Shown here: positions 54,953 through 64,000 of the stretch, in pieces | Layout of the letters: every line of letters starts with the position of its first letter | Numbering within the stretch: position 1 is the stretch's first letter | From: JACVRW01 sp963820315 | Lineage (GTDB): Bacteria > Actinomycetota > Thermoleophilia > Solirubrobacterales > Thermoleophilaceae | Assembly (NCBI GenBank): GCA_963820315.1 | Contig: CAWFZK010000035.1 | Coordinates: forward strand, 81,813 to 145,812 | Direction of reading: 5' to 3' | Length of the DNA: 64,000 nucleotides | The notes under the pieces: generated by a model | Told to the model about the DNA's origin: nothing | Seen by the model: the letters and a program-made list of their open reading frames with translations, nothing else | Database searches by the model: none | Program-made: the position numbers and the translations under genes

Positions 54953-56326
54953 GTGCCTGACACCACAGCCACCGACCTGTCGACCCTCGGCCGTGAGCTC
55001 GAGGGCGACGTTTACCTGCCCGGCGACGACGGCTGGGATGACGCGCGGCGCGCGTGGAACCTCGCGGTCGACCTGCAGCCCGCCGCCGTGGCCCAGGCCG
55101 CGAACGCGGCCGACGTGGCGCGCGTGGTCGATTTCGCGCGCGAGCGCGGCCTGCGCGTGGCCGTCCAGTCGACGGGTCACGGCGCCGGCGGGATGGCGCC
55201 GCTCGCCGACACGATCCTGCTGAGGACCGGGCGGCTCGACGGCATCGAGATCGACGCGGCCGGCCGCGTCGCGCGCGTCGAAGCGGGCGTGCTCGCCGCC
55301 GACGTCGCGCTGGCCGCCGGCGAGTCCGGCCTGGCCGCGCTGCTCGGCTCGTCCCCGGACACCGGCGTGGCCGGATTCACGCTCGGCGGAGGGCTCGGCT
55401 GGCTCGGCCGCCGCTACGGGCTCGCCTGCAACAGCGTGCGTGCGATCGAGATCGTCACCGCGGACGGCCGGCAGCGACGCGTCGATGCGGACAACGACCC
55501 CGATTTGTTCTTCGCGCTGCGGGGCGGCGGCGGCTCGTTCGGCGCCGTGACCGCGCTCGAGATCGAGCTCTATCCGGTCGCCGAGGTCTACGCGGGGATG
55601 GTCGCCTGGCCCGGCGAGATGGGCTCTGAGATCGCCCACGCGTACCGCGAGTGGCTTGCCGGCGCGCCCGATGAGATCACGGCGCAGCTGCGCTTCATGA
55701 CGCTTCCGCCGATTCCGGAGCTGCCCGAGCCGCTGCGCGGCAAGTCGCTCGTCGACGTGACCGGCTCCTTCATCGGCGACCCCGCCGCAGGCGAGGAGCT
55801 GATGCGCCCGCTGCGCGAGATCGAGGGTGCGGTCTGGGATACCTGGGGAGTCCAGCCGGCGCCGGCGCTGCGCCAGCTTGGCATGGACCCGGAGGAGCCC
55901 GTCCCGGGCGTCGGCGACAGCGTGACGCTCGGCGAGCTCACGCCCCAGGCCGTCGACGCGCTCGTGGCGCTGGTCGGGGCCGGTGCGGACAGTCCGTTGA
56001 TGGGCGTTCAGGTCCGCCAGCTCGGAGGTGCGCTCGGGCGCGAGGACGAGAACGCGGGCGCGCTGCCGAAGCTCGACGCGGAGCACGTCGTGTTCGGCGT
56101 CGGAGCGGTGTTCGACCCGGCGGCCCGGCCCGCGATCGACGACTACCTCGACAGGATCCAGAACGAGCTCGCGCCGTACTCGCCGGGCACTCGCGTGCTC
56201 AACTTCTCGGATCGGCCGGGAGACGTCGCGGCCGGCTACCGGCCGGAGGTGTGGGAGCGGCTCCTGGCGGTCAGGGCGCAGTACGACCCGGCCGGCATGT
56301 TCGTCGCCGGCCAGCAGGTGGGCTGA
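54953..56326 (+). CDS. FAD-linked oxidase (BBE/PCMH type)
   Basis: The 457-residue flavoprotein has a PCMH-type FAD domain: VAVQSTGHGAGGMAPLADTI with the likely flavin-attached histidine, GVAGFTLGGGLGWLGRRYGL and FFALRGGGGSFGAVTALEIE. It ends with a berberine-bridge-like C-terminus (YRPEVWERLLAVRAQYDPAG). It probably oxidises a small alcohol or phenolic compound with O2. GTG 54953 follows AAGGAG. It stands 29 bp after the membrane protein gene and may belong to the same set as the ring-cleaving enzyme. Confidence 0.87.
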   Translation: MPDTTATDLSTLGRELEGDVYLPGDDGWDDARRAWNLAVDLQPAAVAQAANAADVARVVDFARERGLRVAVQSTGHGAGGMAPLADTILLRTGRLDGIEIDAAGRVARVEAGVLAADVALAAGESGLAALLGSSPDTGVAGFTLGGGLGWLGRRYGLACNSVRAIEIVTADGRQRRVDADNDPDLFFALRGGGGSFGAVTALEIELYPVAEVYAGMVAWPGEMGSEIAHAYREWLAGAPDEITAQLRFMTLPPIPELPEPLRGKSLVDVTGSFIGDPAAGEELMRPLREIEGAVWDTWGVQPAPALRQLGMDPEEPVPGVGDSVTLGELTPQAVDALVALVGAGADSPLMGVQVRQLGGALGREDENAGALPKLDAEHVVFGVGAVFDPAARPAIDDYLDRIQNELAPYSPGTRVLNFSDRPGDVAAGYRPEVWERLLAVRAQYDPAGMFVAGQQVG

Positions 56327-56338
56327 CTGCGGAGCGGT

Positions 56339-56764
56339 TCAGCCGCGCAGCTCGAACCAGACGTGGGTGCGGCCGTCGTGGGTGACCCCCCAGCGGTCCG
56401 CCATCTGATCGACGAGCACGAGACCCCAGCCGCCCGGCTCGTCGAGCGGGCGCTCGCGCTCGCGCGGTGCGAAGCCGGGTCCCGGATCGCTCACCTCGAC
56501 GCCCACCCCGTCTGCGGTCGCGCGCAGCTCTAGCTCGATCAGCTCACAATCGCCGGCGCCGCCGTGGCGTACGGCGTTGTTGACGAGCTCCGAAACGAGC
56601 AGCGCCAGCGTCTGCTCGATCTCCCTGTCGAGCCAGCGGGCCACGTTGTGCAGCCACGCGCGGGCGCGCTCGGGAGCCTGCGTGCCGCCCGCCATCACGA
56701 GCCGGCGGCGCGGGCCGCCGGCCAGGGGACGGGGTTGAACTGCCTGGGTCGAGCTGATTGCCAT
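56339..56764 (-). CDS. RsbW/SpoIIAB-like HATPase protein
   Basis: The 141-residue protein is a small GHKL ATPase of the anti-sigma/anti-anti-sigma kinase type: N box SELVNNAVRHGG, G1 box DPGPGF and G2 box GGWGLVLVDQMADRWG. Such proteins bind and silence a stress sigma factor. No partner sigma or antagonist gene is next to it. The 3' end lies 12 bp from the convergent FAD oxidase gene. The start may be ATG 56764 or the downstream ATG near LVMAGGTQAPERAR. Confidence 0.82.
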   Translation of the reverse strand: MAISSTQAVQPRPLAGGPRRRLVMAGGTQAPERARAWLHNVARWLDREIEQTLALLVSELVNNAVRHGGAGDCELIELELRATADGVGVEVSDPGPGFAPRERERPLDEPGGWGLVLVDQMADRWGVTHDGRTHVWFELRG

Positions 56765-56862
56765 TGGGGTGGGTCGCCCCTCCGGGGTCTGGGTCTTGGG
56801 CTGCCTCGGCTTCTACGCGCATGCCCTTTAGTCCTGCAAACTGCTCTCTGGCCGCTTGTATT

Positions 56863-56899
56863 ACGCCCCGGAGCGGAAAGTTGCGCTCCTCTGGGGCGT
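56863..56899. terminator. Hairpin downstream of selA
   Basis: ACGCCCCGGAGCG pairs with CGCTCC and GGGGCGT around an 8-nt loop and a 3-nt bulge, giving about 13 GC-rich base pairs. It stands 34 bp after the selA stop. There is no clear T-run, so it may be an intrinsic-like or structural terminator of the fdh-selA operon. The remaining part of this 168-bp gap shows nothing. Confidence 0.5.
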
Positions 56900-56932
56900 C
56901 AAGCGGCCCGGATAGGTGTACTGCATCTGCGC

Positions 56933-58234
56933 CTACGGAGCGCCGGTCGCCAGTGCCGCCGCGACCGCCCGCCCGGCCAGGTCGACCTCGGCGTCGTCCA
57001 GCGTGCGCGGGTCGAGCAGCAGCCGGCCATCCTGGATCCGCCCGACGAGCGGCGGATCGCCGGCGCGCAGCGAGGCCGCCAACGCGTCGGCGCCGGCCGG
57101 ACCGGGATCGAGCGCGACCGCGGGTCCGTGCAGCTCCAGGAGCGGCAGCGCGCCGCCGCCGACGCGCGCCACCGCCTCGATCACCGTGCCGCCCGTGGCG
57201 GCTGCGAGGCGCTCCGCGCGAGCGGCGAGGGCGTCCTCGCCCGTGGTGAGCATCGCGAGCACCGGAATCGCGGCCCGGGCGTGCTCGGGGTCGCGGTAGA
57301 GCGTGAGCGTCGCCTCCAGCGCGGCGAGCGACAGCTTGTCGATCCGCGCGGCGCGCGCGAGCGGATGGCTCCGGCAGGCGGCGATCGCGTCGCGTTCACC
57401 CACGAGCAGCCCCGCCTGCGGGCCGCCGAGGAGCTTGTCGCCGGAGAAGCAGACGACCGCGGCGCCCGCGCGCACCGACCGCCGCACCGGCGGCTCATCC
57501 GCCAGCAGGGCGATCTCTTCGGCCAGCACCCCGGAGCCGACATCGTCGATCACCGGGACGCCGAGACCGCAGAGCTCCTCGATGCTCACCGACTCGACGA
57601 ACCCGACCGTGCGGAAGTTCGAGGGATGGACGCGCAGGATCGCGCCCGTGTCCGGCCCCAGCACGGCGGCGTAGTCGGCGACCCGCGTCCGGTTCGCGGT
57701 GCCGACCTCCACCATCCGCGCGCCGGCCTGCGCAACGACCTCGGGAATGCGGAACTCACCGCCGATCTCGATCGCCTGCCCGCGCGAGACGACGAGCTCG
57801 CGGCCGTTCGCGAGCGCCGCGGCCGCGAGCAATGTCGCGGCTGCGCAGTTGTTGACGGCGAGCGCCGCCTCTGCGCCCGTCAACTCGCGCAGCAGGCCCT
57901 CGACGTGATCCTGGCGGGAGCCGCGCTCGCCCGTTCCGAGGTCGAGCTCGAGGTTGGCGTAGCCATGGGCTGCATCGGCCACCGCCTCACGCGCGGCCTC
58001 GGCGAGCGGCGCGCGACCCAGGTTCGTGTGCACGATCACCCCCGTCGCGTTGAGCACGCGTCGCATCGAGCTGCGCAGGCGTGAGCGCGCGCGATCGACG
58101 AGGTCGGGCTCGTCGCCGGCGCCGGCGAGCAGCTCCGCGCGGCGCTCGTCCAGCTCGGCGCGCGCGACGGCGGTCGCGAGCCGGTCGACGGACGGCAGGG
58201 CGCGCAGGCGCTCGCGGCGGTCGTCGGTCCCCAT
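56933..58234 (-). CDS. selA: SelA, L-seryl-tRNA(Sec) selenium transferase
   Basis: The 433-residue PLP enzyme converts Ser-tRNA(Sec) to Sec-tRNA(Sec). Hallmarks are VLNATGVIVHTNLGRAPLAE, HGYANLELDLGTGERGSRQD and the PLP lysine in FSGDKLLGGPQAGLLVG. Length is normal for bacterial SelA. It closes the formate dehydrogenase operon on the minus strand, 32 bp after a 93-residue unknown gene. This directly supports reading the TGA at 63114-63116 as selenocysteine. selB, selD and the tRNA-Sec gene are not in the window. Confidence 0.96.
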   Translation of the reverse strand: MGTDDRRERLRALPSVDRLATAVARAELDERRAELLAGAGDEPDLVDRARSRLRSSMRRVLNATGVIVHTNLGRAPLAEAAREAVADAAHGYANLELDLGTGERGSRQDHVEGLLRELTGAEAALAVNNCAAATLLAAAALANGRELVVSRGQAIEIGGEFRIPEVVAQAGARMVEVGTANRTRVADYAAVLGPDTGAILRVHPSNFRTVGFVESVSIEELCGLGVPVIDDVGSGVLAEEIALLADEPPVRRSVRAGAAVVCFSGDKLLGGPQAGLLVGERDAIAACRSHPLARAARIDKLSLAALEATLTLYRDPEHARAAIPVLAMLTTGEDALAARAERLAAATGGTVIEAVARVGGGALPLLELHGPAVALDPGPAGADALAASLRAGDPPLVGRIQDGRLLLDPRTLDDAEVDLAGRAVAAALATGAP

Positions 58235-58266
58235 GCCCAGGATGATCCCAGGCGCGGGGCGCTGCC

Positions 58267-58548
58267 CTAGCCGCCGAGGCCCTTGAGCTCGCGCCAGCGC
58301 TGCCGCGCCCGGATCACCAGCAACGTGATCTCGCCCAGCTCGTCGCCCTGCTCGACGAACGACGGCAGCGTGAAGCGGACCTCCTCGCCGTCCTCCTCGC
58401 GCACGATCGTGATCTTGTGCTCGCCGGTGGCGTCGTCCCGCTCGAACGGCAGGTAGAGCCAGCCCTCGCCCCCCTCGCCGCCGACCGGCGTGCGGCCCTG
58501 GTCGTCGATGGGGCTGTGCGCGGAATCGGTGGGGTCGTCGTCGTACAT
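58267..58548 (-). CDS. 93-residue unknown protein of the fdh-selA operon
   Basis: A small acidic protein (MYDDDPTDSAHSPIDDQGRT start; WLYLPFERDDATGEHKITIV; RFTLPSFVEQGDELGEITLL) with a predicted beta fold and a helical end (RARQRWRELKGLGG). It has no cysteines or membrane segment. It sits 4 bp after the iron-sulfur subunit stop and before selA. A maturation or assembly role for the formate dehydrogenase is possible but only by position. Confidence 0.6.
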   Translation of the reverse strand: MYDDDPTDSAHSPIDDQGRTPVGGEGGEGWLYLPFERDDATGEHKITIVREEDGEEVRFTLPSFVEQGDELGEITLLVIRARQRWRELKGLGG

Positions 58549-58552
58549 CGGC

Positions 58553-59541
58553 TCAGCTCCCTGACGGTCCGGCATCCGGAGCCTCCTCGTCGATCGGCGG
58601 CGGCAGCTCTCCGCGGTCGTTCTGGACGAACTGGAAACCGAAGCGGCCCTTGATGCAGAGGTTGCCGCTCGTGACCGGATGGTCGAGCGGCGACGTGACC
58701 TTGACGATCTCGTTGTCCTGCTCGTGCAGCACGAGGTTGCAGCCCACGCCGCAGTACGTGCAGATCGTCTGCGTCTGCGTCTGGCGCTCGGGCTCCCACG
58801 TGTCCTCATCGCGCATGTCGAACTCGCTCTTGAAGATCAGCGCGCCGGTCGGGCACACGGCGATGCAGTTGCCGCAGTACACACACGCGGAGTCCGGCAG
58901 CGGGTTGGCGAACTCGGTCGCGATGCGGGCGTCGAACCCGCGCCCGGCTACGGCGATCGCGAACGTGTTCTGCCAGTCGGTCCCGCAGCCCTCGACGCAC
59001 TTGTAACAGAGGATGCACTTCGAGTAGTCGCGGACGTAGAGCTCGTTGTCGACCTTCGGCGGCTGGTGCACGGTGGCCGCGTGGCTTCCGTCGGGCGTCT
59101 CGTGGTGGCCGGCGCGCAGGCGGTCGCGCTCGCCGGCCTCGAAGGGCGGCGCCGGCGGCCCGTAGCGCTCCGGGTCGGCCCCGTACTCCTCGATCCAGCG
59201 GTCGACGTCGGGCATGATCGACAGGTCGACGGAGGACGCGAGGAACTCGATCACCATCTTGCGGCTGAGCTTCGCGCGCTCGGAGTGCGTCTCGACCTCC
59301 ATGCCCTCCTCGACCTTGCGCGCGCAGGACGGGACGAGCGCGCGGGAGCCCTTGACCTCGCACACGCAGACCCGGCAGGCGTTGACCGGGGTCAGCGTGC
59401 GCTCCCAGCACATGGTCGGGATCTCGGGGCCGTCCAGCCGCCGATTGACGTCGAGGATCGTCTCGTTCTCGTCCGCCTGCACGGTCTCGCCGTTGAGCTT
59501 GAGCTCGACGACGCGAGCCGGCGCGCCGGTCCGTGTCCTCG

Positions 59542-59545
<4 letters not shown>
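58553..59545 (-). CDS. Iron-sulfur subunit of formate dehydrogenase (NuoG-like N-terminus with the Fe4S4 molybdopterin-oxidoreductase domain)
   Basis: The 330-residue protein carries the electron-transfer part normally at the N-terminus of NAD-linked FdhA. A 2Fe-2S ferredoxin domain comes first (MCWERTLTPVNACRVCVCEV), then the NuoG-type His/Cys region and 4Fe-4S motifs CILCYKCVEGCG and CVYCGNCIAVCPTGAL. It ends with the molybdopterin Fe4S4 domain (CTYCGVGCNLVL; NLCIKGRFGFQF) and then stops, just where a full FdhA would continue into its catalytic domain. That domain is the separate gene at 61404-63362. ATG 59545 overlaps the NuoEF stop by 4 nt. Confidence 0.88.
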
Positions 59546-61403
<1,858 letters not shown>

Positions 61404-61404
<1 letters not shown>

Positions 61405-63362
61405 CAGGTGAACGGCTGCTCCGCGGACAGGCCCGCGGCCGCCACCTCCTCTGCATCGTGGTCGCCGTCGCCGATCCGGTCGACGCGGATGGCCGTGGCC
61501 TTGAACTCCGCGGTGCCGGACTTCGGGTCGGTCGCGTTGATGGTCAGGATGTTCGTCATCACCTCGTCGGGGAAGTGCAGCGTCATGAACGCCAGCCCCG
61601 GGCGGAGCGATGGCTCGATCCGCACGGGCGCGATCACGCTGCCGCGGGCCGACGATACGCGCACGCGCTCGCCGCCAGTCACGCCGAGCTGCTCCGCGTC
61701 GGCGGTCGACAGCTCGAGCTCCTCGCCGCGGCGCAGCGGCGACGTGTAGCCGCCGCTCTGAACGCCGGTGTTGAACGAGTCCAGCCGGCGGCCGGTCGTG
61801 AGCCGCAGCGGGAACTCGTCCGAGAGCTCCTCGGTCGGCGGGGAGTCCTCGACCGCGTGGAACACGGCCGGCGGGCCCTCGAGCGGCTCCTTCCAAAGGC
61901 GCCCGTGCAGGAACGTCGGCTCGAGCCTGTCCTCGGAGTAGCACGGCCACTGGATGCCGCCGAGCTCCTCGAGCCGCTTGTAGCTCATGCCGGCGTGGTT
62001 GGGTGCCAGCGAGCGCAGCTCGTTCCAGACATCCTCGGTGCTGCCGTACTCCCACTCGTGACCGAGGCGCCCGGCCAGGTCGACCATGATGCGCACGTCG
62101 TCGCGGGCGTTGCCGGGCGGCTTGAGCGCGGCGCGGACGCGCTGCACGCGCCGCTCGCTGTTGGTCACCGTCCCCTCGGCCTCGCACCAGCTCGCCGAGG
62201 CGGGCAGCACGACGTCCGCCAGCTCGGCCGTCGCCGTGCGGAAGATGTCCTGCACCACCAGGTGGTCGAGGCTCTCGAACAGATGCCGCACGTGGGTCGC
62301 GTCAGCGTCGGACTGGATCGGGTTCTCGCCCAGCACGAACATCGTCGTCAGCTCGCCGCGGTCGATCGCGTCGAACATCTCCGTCATGTGCCAGCCGTAC
62401 TTCGGCTGGATCTTCACGCCCCAGGCGCGCTCGTACTTCTCGCGCGCCTCGGGATCGGTCTCGATGTCCTGAAAGCCCGGCAGCCGGTTCGGGATCGCGC
62501 CCATGTCGCCGCCGCCCTGGACGTTGTTCTGGCCGCGCAGCGGGTTCAGCCCGGAGCCGTAACGGCCGACGTGGCCCGTCAGAAGGGCAAGATTGATCAG
62601 TCCCAGCACGTTGTCGACCGCGTTGTGGTGCTCGGTGATGCCGAGCGTCCAGCAGATCTGGGCGCGATCCGCACGCGCGTAGGTGTGCGCGACCTCCTTG
62701 ATCACGTCCGCGGGAACCCCGCTGAGCGCCTCTGCCCGCTCGAGCGTGTACGGCTCGACGGCCGCCGCGTAGGCCTCGAAGCCGGAGGTGCCGCGCCGGA
62801 TGAACTCGCGGTTGTGCAGCCCCGCGTGGATGATCTCGCGCGCCATCCCGTTCGCCAGCGCCACGTCGCTGCCCACGTTGAGGCCGAGCCATGCGTCGGC
62901 CCACTGCGCGGTCGTCGTCCGCCGCGGATCGATCGCGTACATGCGCGCCCCGTCGTGGATCGCCTTCAACACGTGGTGGAAGAAGATCGGATGGGCCTCG
63001 CGCGCGTTGGAGCCCCACAGCAGGATCACGTCCGTGTCCCGCACCTCCTGATATGAGCTGGTGCCGCCACCAGCGCCGAACACCGTCGCCAGACCGACGA
63101 CGCTAGGAGCGTGTCAAGTTCGGTTACACGAATCGATGTTGTTGTTGCCGATGGCCACGCGCGTGAACTTCTGCGCGATGAAATTGACCTCGTTCGTGGC
63201 CTTCGAGCAGCTCAGCATGCCGTAGGTGTTGGGCCCGTGCGCCTCCACGGCACGACGGAAGCCGGAGGCAGCGCGGTCGAGCGCCTCGTCCCAGCTCGCC
63301 GTGCGCAGAACGCCGTTCTCGCGGACCAGCGGCTCAGTCAGTCGGGCGTACTTCATGGGCAT
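61404..63362 (-). CDS. fdhA: Selenocysteine-containing formate dehydrogenase catalytic subunit, read through an in-frame TGA
   Basis: The molybdenum/tungsten bis-MGD formate dehydrogenase catalytic subunit, 652 residues if TGA 63114-63116 is read as Sec. The TGA is codon 83, in NIDSCNRT-U-HAPSVVGL, exactly the metal-ligand Sec/Cys position of the family, followed by the conserved His. Before it lie ASWDEALDRAASGFRRAVEA and EVNFIAQKFTRVAIGNNNID; after it WGSNAREAHPIFFHHVLKAI and LRTLLP-type dinucleotide domains (TGRRLDSFNTGVQSGGYTSP). A SECIS hairpin follows the codon at the E. coli spacing, and selA is in the operon. ATG 63362 or 63356 may be used. The Fe4S4 domain is encoded by a separate gene (58553-59545). 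Confidence 0.93.
63084..63102 (-). promoter_or_regulatory. Bacterial SECIS element
   Basis: On the mRNA, CGUCGUC and GGCGACG form a 7-bp stem closed by the loop GGUCU. The loop begins 18 nt after the UGA, the same spacing and loop sequence as E. coli fdhF. This is the SelB recognition site that recodes the UGA. Confidence 0.88.
63114..63116 (-). other. Selenocysteine codon (TGA) of fdhA
   Basis: The stop-like codon sits at the catalytic metal-ligand position of the formate dehydrogenase and is followed by a conserved His codon and a SECIS hairpin. See the fdhA entry. Confidence 0.92.
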
Positions 63363-63479
63363 GGCGTCCCCCTCTTGGGCGTGGCTTTGGGAAGGCATCC
63401 AGCGTAACAATCCCCCTTGGGGTAACAGCGCTAGGCCGGGCTTGCGGGCCGCTCTGCTGAGATAGGGGATGGCAGTTAG
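63363..63479. promoter_or_regulatory. Divergent fdhA / fdhD promoter region
   Basis: The 117-bp gap holds a small hairpin CCCC-CTT-GGGG (about 63412-63422) flanked by two GTAACA hexamers (63404-63409 and 63422-63427). These may be a regulator site for both operons. AGGGG before the fdhD ATG could be its ribosome site. No regulator can be named. Confidence 0.35.
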
Positions 63480-64000
63480 ATGACCGCCGCCAGAGACACC
63501 TCCAGCGAGCTCGCCCACGGCATGTGGACGAGTGTCGTGCGCGACGGCGAGAAGGACCTCGTGGCGGTCGAGGAGCCGCTCGAGATCCGCGTCGACGGCG
63601 TGCCGCTTGCGGTGACCATGCGCACGCCCGGCCACGACGAGGAGCTCGCGCTGGGCTTCCTGTTCACGGAAGGACTGATCGACGAGCCGCGCCGCGCCGG
63701 GCTGACAGCCGACCTGGCGGCGAACACGATCGAGGTCGAGGGGCCGATGTCCCGCGACCCGGGCGCCCGGAATTTCTACACAACCTCGTCGTGCGGCGTT
63801 TGCGGTAAGGGTGCGCTCGAGGAGGTCGCGGTGCACTCGGAGCCCGCGACACCCGGGCCGGAGATCGAACGCGCGCTGCTCGCGTCGCTGCCCGACCGGC
63901 TGCGCCAGCCGACGTTCGAACGCACGGGCGGGCTGCACGCTACCGGCTTGTTCGGGCCCGACGGCGGGCTGCTGTGCGTCCGCGAGGACGTGGGCCGCCA
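63480..64000 (+). CDS. fdhD: FdhD formate dehydrogenase sulfurtransferase, 3' end off the window
   Basis: The visible 173 codons encode FdhD, which passes sulfur to the bis-MGD cofactor so that formate dehydrogenase becomes active. Present are VAVEEPLEIRVDGVPLAVTM, GHDEELALGFLFTEGLIDEP and the catalytic cysteine pair in TTSSCGVCGKGALEEV, plus GGLHATGLF. The family is normally about 260-280 residues, so roughly 100 are missing to the right. Start ATG 63480; divergent from fdhA, with which it forms one functional unit. Confidence 0.93.
   Translation, partial: MTAARDTSSELAHGMWTSVVRDGEKDLVAVEEPLEIRVDGVPLAVTMRTPGHDEELALGFLFTEGLIDEPRRAGLTADLAANTIEVEGPMSRDPGARNFYTTSSCGVCGKGALEEVAVHSEPATPGPEIERALLASLPDRLRQPTFERTGGLHATGLFGPDGGLLCVREDVGR

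Noticed and set aside
56765..56862. Possible stress-sigma promoter (GTTT and GGGCAT) before the HATPase gene
   Set aside because: The spacing between the two elements is about 11 nt, shorter than known SigB-type promoters, and nothing else supports it.
63114..63362. Formate dehydrogenase as a pseudogene truncated at codon 82
   Set aside because: The TGA is at the Sec position with a SECIS after it, and the downstream frame is fully conserved.

Overview
The window is about 64 kb of GC-rich DNA. It looks like chromosome from a deep-branching, Gram-positive actinobacterium, most likely class Thermoleophilia (Solirubrobacterales-like). This is inferred from gene content: collagen-like proteins with an N-terminal 'ALGGTS' membrane segment, AbiEi/DUF559 proteins, HtaA-type heme proteins, GTG/TTG starts and many 1-4 nt gene overlaps. 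No rRNA, tRNA, CRISPR array, insertion sequence or prophage was seen.

Layout. 1-4.6 kb: a YdcZ-type transporter divergent from a TetR regulator across a perfect palindrome, a badly frameshifted Tat-exported sulfite-oxidase relative, and an aldo/keto reductase fused to a polynucleotide-kinase-like domain. 4.6-13.3 kb (minus strand): the rod-shape operon ndk-maf / mreB-mreC-[mreD-PBP2 fusion]-rodA-RNase E/G. 13.4-21.4 kb: a heme/iron cluster with an ExbB-like channel, a DUF2149 protein, a HugZ-type heme oxygenase, an HmuTUV-like ABC importer, an HtaA heme-binding protein, a PKD surface protein and a collagen-like protein. Paired DtxR/IdeR-like boxes (TTAGG-N4-CCTAA) lie in two of its intergenic regions. 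21.4-27.5 kb: zinc-ribbon and small membrane proteins, a membrane hydrolase, folC and valS. 27.5-32.4 kb: a divergent serine recombinase lacking the catalytic serine, a peptidoglycan-binding protein, and a very repetitive anchored surface protein with 26 near-identical 33-bp units. 32.6-45.4 kb: an XRE/nucleotidyltransferase pair, an MBL hydrolase, clpX, clpP, tig, an M14 peptidase-amidase fusion, a zinc peptidase, RNase D, an amidase and small unknown proteins.

45.4-50.1 kb: an overlapping run of acyl-CoA carboxyltransferase, DUF1800, DUF1501 and a blue-copper protein. 50.1-56.3 kb: an ArsR-like regulator and MFS exporter, a ring-cleaving-type dioxygenase, an amidohydrolase and a FAD oxidase. 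56.3-64 kb: a stress-type ATPase, selA, and an NAD-linked formate dehydrogenase operon. Its catalytic subunit contains an in-frame TGA at the metal-ligand position followed by a well-formed SECIS hairpin, so it is a selenoprotein. fdhD starts divergently and runs off the right edge.

About twenty frameshifts interrupt otherwise normal genes, including clpX. In every case that can be resolved to the base, the change is a single inserted base. I therefore read most as sequencing or assembly errors and annotate the genes through them.
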